Assembly (NCBI RefSeq): GCF_026212465.1
Contig: NC_080048.1
Coordinates: 36,856,375 to 36,920,374 of the forward strand
Length of the DNA stretch: 64,000 nt
Source: Amaranthus tricolor
Taxonomy: Eukaryota > Streptophyta > Magnoliopsida > Caryophyllales > Amaranthaceae
Direction: 5' to 3'
The translations under genes were made by a program, and so were the position numbers. This document shows, in pieces, positions 60,101 through 64,000 of the stretch. The notes beneath the pieces are model-generated. The model was not told the origin of the DNA and did not search any database. It worked only from the letters and a program-made list of their open reading frames with translations. Positions within the stretch are counted from its first letter, which is position 1; the number at the start of each line of letters is the position of its first letter.

Positions 60101-62034
60101 ATGTGAGAGGGATACTATCGGTGTTGTGGGATGAGCTGCTAGAAATCCAAATATATTCCCTCGGACATCCACCTAGCTAACACAAATATATTAGAACCAA
60201 AAATTCAGAGTTTTCTGATTGGTGCAATGTTTCTATGGTTTGATGCACATTTCACCTGAGAAGTGGCGGATTTACCATGACGTCATTGAGCTCAATTGAC
60301 GTCACTTAATTTGAAATAAAATCAAATATTACACGTAAATATATTCTATATGAATTGATTTGACCAGGATCAAAACCAAAATACTCATCGTTATACTTAA
60401 ATTAACATCACTTATTTTTATTCAGGACTCGCCCCTGCCCATGATACGGGTATTTTTTCCATTTACATGTGGGATCACCGAATGGGTAAAATTTGATCAC
60501 CAATGGCATGCGCATTTGATTTTGTGATAATCTAGTGAGAAATTATTTTTTGGTGAGACGATTTAAAATAAAGAGTCGCTAGTAATTGTATTTGTTGAAG
60601 TACTATTCAGTTAAGCCAATTTATAAAAATCATTTCACAGTTAAATATCTCACATAAAAGTTTACGTTTGATTTTTGACTATTTGGTGAGCAAAATGCTC
60701 ACCATTAGCAAAGATCTTAGCCTTAGAAGTAGTGGGGAAGCCATATTGAGGGTCGGGGCTCGTGGTTCAAGCACATATATGTTGTATTTTTAGCCCAAAC
60801 CTTTTAATAATTTATAACAAATAATATAAGGGGTGATTAAATATCACAAATCGAGTAAAATTCAGTAGTCAAGGGAGTAGAAATAAACTCAAATTGTTTT
60901 TCATTGGAATCTTTATGTAAGCTATAAAATTATTATTTTTTGACTTCTGTCTTAAATTATTAAATATTTTCAGTTTAAAAAATTAGAATTTAATTTAATT
61001 TATAAAAGAGTAATTATTTTGCTAGCATATCGACTATTTTGACTTTCCTTTTTTTAGAAGAAGCTCATTAAATGCAGACACTCACTCCACATATTTTTTG
61101 CTTCTATTTTGTGTACTTTTTATTTTGGGTTTTTTAGGAATTACAACATCTATTTATCTGTTTAAGATCTCTCAAATCCAAAGGCTAGCGTCTAGAGCCT
61201 AGGCTTTTAAAGACCCATAACGCTTAAAACTCCTCGCACCTTTCAAAACTAAAAACCCGAGTTAAAAATCAAGAGTACCTGATGAAAACCACGTTCAAGT
61301 GTCAATCCAACACCAAGTTCAGCTAAGCAAGCATATATCCTTCCATCACTCCCATATAAATGGGGATACCTTCCCAAACAAGAGTCCAAAACCTTAGCTA
61401 ATGTCCTAGCAAGTGGAGCACTTATAGCAAATCCTGCTCCCCAAACAGCCATATCAAATGAATCAACTCTACTTTGCTCATAAATCTCAGAATTTGATCC
61501 AATATAATACCAAAGATTATGATCATACTTGGACAAAGTCTTCACCAAATTCTCCGCGAAGAAGATTGTTCGAGCATCCCCAAACACGAACCATCGCACA
61601 TTCGAGTAGTTTAAATCAACAGTTTCGGACACAATGCGTGCCATTCTTATAAAAGATCGGTACCCATGTTTGTAGGTGTAACGAAATTGTGATGTGTTCG
61701 ATGAAAGACACATTGGAGGAAGACTAATATTGTCGTGTGTGGAATTTATGTCGATAGGTAGGCTATCGACAAACACACATCCTCGTGTTTTGTTGGGTTT
61801 CCACCATAGTTTAACGAAGTCCTTTTGCTTCGTCCAAGATGATTTGCTAGAGGCTAAACCGAAGACTATATGTTCGAGACAAGTGGGTGTAGAGAAATGT
61901 GATGAAGAGACTAACAAGTTGGTGAAATCGGGGTTTGTATAGAGTAAAATCAATGATACGATGAAATATAAAAGTATACATACGATGAATGAAAAGGCTA
62001 GAATCGTAAAGGAGCGAAAAGGAGTGATACTCAT
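57134..62034 (-). CDS. DUF604 family Fringe-like glycosyltransferase, 467 aa
   Basis: Three coding exons on the minus strand: 61279-62034, 59639-60172 and 57134-57247, all phase 0, 1404 nt. The N-terminus has one signal anchor at about 10-32 (TILAFSFIVCILLYFIVSLI), as expected for a Golgi type II glycosyltransferase. The Fringe-like domain shows WWKPNKTRGCVFVD, SNVRWFVFGDARTIFFAENL, LSKYDHNLWYYIGSNSE and the acceptor-side block GGAGFAIS-like VWGAGFAISAPLA. Exon 3 supplies the family's Cys-rich end (LRAPRRQCCDVLPP). The usual metal-binding GDDDT is here GDART, so activity may be altered or lost. Intron 2 (57248-59638) contains a Pack-MULE and a Stowaway MITE; intron 1 (60173-61278) contains a short repeat at about 60262-60440. 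The small last exon is separated from the rest by those insertions. Confidence 0.92.
57699..58816. mobile_element. Pack-MULE, 1118 bp, 9-bp target duplication, carrying an ATL gene fragment
   Basis: The TIRs are 57699-57892 and 58622-58816, about 194 bp, starting GAGAAAATTCTTTGAAACTA on the left and differing at only about three positions. The 9-bp TTAAAATTA directly flanks both ends (57690-57698 and 58817-58825). Long TIRs plus a 9-bp duplication identify a Mutator-like element. The interior (about 730 bp) has no transposase but contains a broken RING-H2 gene on the plus strand. Each TIR contains three tandem-like 'ttgcaaaa.actacctt' blocks. It is inserted in intron 2 of the DUF604 gene, with its cargo antisense to the host gene. 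Near-identical TIRs argue for a recent insertion. Confidence 0.95.
57929..58610 (+). pseudogene. Captured ATL-type RING-H2 E3 ligase fragment (ATL6/ATL31-like), RING core deleted
   Basis: The first frame (57929-58411) opens with a signal peptide (YGILLLFLCIISTSLLQIV), a membrane segment (MALIVIVLVLGFFITGCIAI), the GLD motif (RGLDQSVIETFPTF) and the first half of a RING (LECAICLNEFQEDETL). There the sequence jumps and shifts frame. A second frame (58338-58610) carries the ATL6/31-type tail (RSHSTGHSLSQPGENRDRF, TLRLPDEVRKQL). The second half of the RING, with its His and Cys ligands, and the following linker are missing, so neither frame can give an active ubiquitin ligase. The intact relatives act in defence and carbon/nitrogen signalling. 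Capture as a near full-length intron-less gene fits this family, whose members usually lack introns. Confidence 0.9.
59310..59564. mobile_element. Stowaway-type MITE, 255 bp, in DUF604-gene intron 2
   Basis: The left end CTCCCTCCTATTCAGCTGAA and the reverse complement of the right end, CTACCTCCTATTCAGCTGAA, are nearly identical over 32 bp and flanked by TA (59308-59309 and 59565-59566). The ends match the MLE at 5094-8398 for the first 15-17 bases. It ends 74 bp from the exon 2 donor of the DUF604 gene. Confidence 0.92.
60173..61278. other. Intron 1 of the DUF604 gene
   Basis: This is 1.1 kb of AT-rich intron. At about 60262-60440 a segment starts 'gtggcggatttaccatgacg' and ends 'aggactcgcccctgcc', resembling the ends of the segments at 10300 and 35150. 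Nothing coding was seen. Confidence 0.5.
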
Positions 62035-64000
62035 ATTGATGGTGAAGAATGAAAGGATGGAAAGTAATAGAAGGGTGTGTTACAAATTTAGAAAGGTCAC
62101 ATTTAAGGTAGTGTTAAGGTGCCTAAATTGAGGGTGAAAGCAAGTAACACATGAAGAAGTGTTGGTTACTTGAGCATTACTTAAGGAAAAAAGAGGTTTA
62201 AGATTGGATCCACTTTTTAGGATGTATTCCTTCACAATTACTCAAGGAAAACAACCCACAAATTAACCAATTCAATTTTTAAAAATTTGGTACTATGCCA
62301 TTAGCTAGTTTATCACTTTGACTTCCATATTTTGTGCATGATTTTTTTTTTTTAACTTGTACCCAACTATATTTGTAGGTAGATTAAGATAGTATTGGTC
62401 GTCTTGCTTATAATGGGATTAAAATCTAATGGTGGAATATTAAAAGAGAGATAAATTAAAGTTAATATGTGAAAAGTATTATTAGTGGAGAAAATATCAA
62501 TATTACCTTGTTTAAGAACTATATGATGACCCATACAAATAAAGTGGAATATAATAATGTTATTTCATTATAATGAAGGGTGCCAATGATACTTTATAAA
62601 AAAAATAATATTTTATTAATTTATTACCAAATTAGAAAAAATGATACTTTATGAAAAGTAACATTCATTTTGGGTAGCAAAAATCCACCCTTGAAACTTT
62701 TTTTTTTTTTTTTTAACAAATTTTCATTTTTATCTTACATAATTTTGTAATTTTCATCCATTAGTATTTGAGAAGGGCAATTCTTGGGTATATCTTTTGT
62801 ACCTTTCTAATGAGCCATCAGCTTTGAGCTTGAGTTTATGAAAATAATTTTTTTTCCACATACAACAATTTATGAATGTTTCCCTTAGTTTTTATTCTCA
62901 AAATGATCTAATATAATACACAACTACAATGAATTTCCATGTTCCTAGATATAAAACATGGAAAATATAAATTAGTCGGTACGCCAAAATAACTAACAGG
63001 GTGGTTGACTCGGCAATCGCACCGTCTTCATATGTAACAATCATAAAAACCCAAGATCAATACGAGAAGAGATTGCCAATCTGCAGTATAAAGAACGAAA
63101 AATTAGCACAGGCCGATAACAGTAGCAAGAGCAGATAACAAATCGGCGTAAGGCAAAATTGCAAACCTTACAACCCCCATGAAACGAAAAGGAAAACTAA
63201 TTGGCAAGAGACGAGGAGGAGGAGATTGATAAACAAGACTGTTTTTGAGATATCCAATTTCTATGAGGCCAAAGATCACATATTCACATCTAAGATTCAC
63301 AACTAGAATTCAAAATAGAATTATTGACATTGTTGGGGAAAACCAAACGACATTGTCCTTATGGCCATGAGTTGATGGAAGGATATATGTCAAGAAACCA
63401 ACTAAACCAAAAACTTAAGTTGACAATTGTAGTGCCAACATGTTATACAGTGTATCGCGGGAGCTACAAGTATTGATGCAACATATGCCCTACTCATATA
63501 TGACGCTAAATATTCAACTTGAGATGATAGGGGCGGATGAGATTTGAACTCACGACTTTTTGTCACGTTGACTTATGGTACCATGTCAAGGAACCACTTA
63601 ACCAAAGCTTAAGCTAACAATGTAGCCCCATGATATGTTATATAACGATGCATCAAGATTGACTAGCAAAAAGACAACGACTCAATGATTAGATCTTATT
63701 TTGAATAAGTACTTCCTGAGTTGGGCTATCCCGCTTGTGTGCCTACTGTTTCATATAGCATTAGCTAAAGATGGCTCAAGACAAGAAGATCCACCATGTC
63801 CTATCTCCAATCTCCATACCAGTTTAACACTGTAATAGAGAGTTTATGTAGGAGATTAGGGGTAGTTCAGCAACCTGACTACAATTTTAATCCTACTTGT
63901 GAGAAGTTCACACATCTAATGTTTGCAATTCGACCTGTTGAAATTCAACCCGAGACCCGAATTGAAACAAACCGAAATACTAGGCTTTGGATTTCATTGT
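62035..64000. other. DUF604-gene upstream region to window end, no gene seen
   Basis: The promoter of the minus-strand DUF604 gene should lie in the first several hundred bases; no clear TATA box was picked out. A SINE-like repeat occupies 63370-63660. The 65-codon frame at 63103-63300 (minus) has no recognisable domain. The final 100 bp carry 'cgacctgttgaaattcaacccgagacccg', a host-repeat motif. Confidence 0.5.
63370..63660. repeat. Dispersed SINE-like repeat copy
   Basis: Two 'accaact.aaccaaa..cttaagct' segments flank 'gagatttgaactcacgactt', whose reverse strand resembles a tRNA B box, and the copy ends '.ccatgatatgttatata'. It is the same family as 14250-14640 and 11300-11560. Confidence 0.5.

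Noticed and set aside
1..64000. CRISPR arrays, operons, riboswitches, bacterial terminators, tRNA and rRNA genes
   Set aside because: The window is plant nuclear DNA. The short repeats lack CRISPR spacer structure, and no complete tRNA cloverleaf or rRNA segment was recognised by eye; a tRNAscan-type search was not possible.

Overview
This is nuclear DNA of a flowering plant, most likely a eudicot. It is AT-rich, genes are far apart and split by GT-AG introns of up to 4.1 kb, the protein families are plant ones, and plant-type repeats fill introns and spacers (Stowaway/mariner, Mutator-like MULEs, SINE-like copies, minisatellites). I cannot fix the family. There are no operons and I saw no tRNA or rRNA gene. 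Five host genes were rebuilt exon by exon; in all five the reading phase closes across every junction. LAYOUT. 1-5091: no host gene, repeats and a possible LTR remnant. 5094-8398: a complete mariner-like element (MLE) with TIRs and a TA duplication. It holds a DD39D transposase (minus) broken by one in-frame stop and, on the other strand, an unrecognised two-exon gene whose intron encloses the transposase. 10754-15571 (minus): BTB/NPH3-family protein. 15572-19433: spacer with a hairpin and an orientation-switching minisatellite. 19848-39672 (plus): ATXR3/SDG2 histone H3K4 methyltransferase, 19 coding exons, 2373 aa. 40644-41224: foldback MULE-type MITE with a 9-bp target duplication. 42075-47323 (minus): class I formin, 825 aa. 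48957-49843: large foldback made of tandem repeats. 50267-55291 (minus): DUF218/YdcF-like membrane protein, 343 aa. 57134-62034 (minus): DUF604 Fringe-like glycosyltransferase, 467 aa, with an altered DDD motif. Its second intron holds a young Pack-MULE (57699-58816) carrying a broken ATL-type RING-H2 gene, and a Stowaway MITE (59310-59564). HOW THE PARTS RELATE. The host genes do unrelated jobs: phototropin-type signalling or ubiquitin-ligase adaptor, chromatin methylation, actin nucleation, and two predicted endomembrane proteins. Their order ATXR3 - formin - DUF604 matches, from memory, the Arabidopsis At4g15180 - At4g15200 (FH3) - At4g15240 neighbourhood, so the block looks like conserved microsynteny enlarged by transposons. 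The most notable objects are the MLE with its extra opposite-strand gene and the Pack-MULE inside the DUF604 intron.
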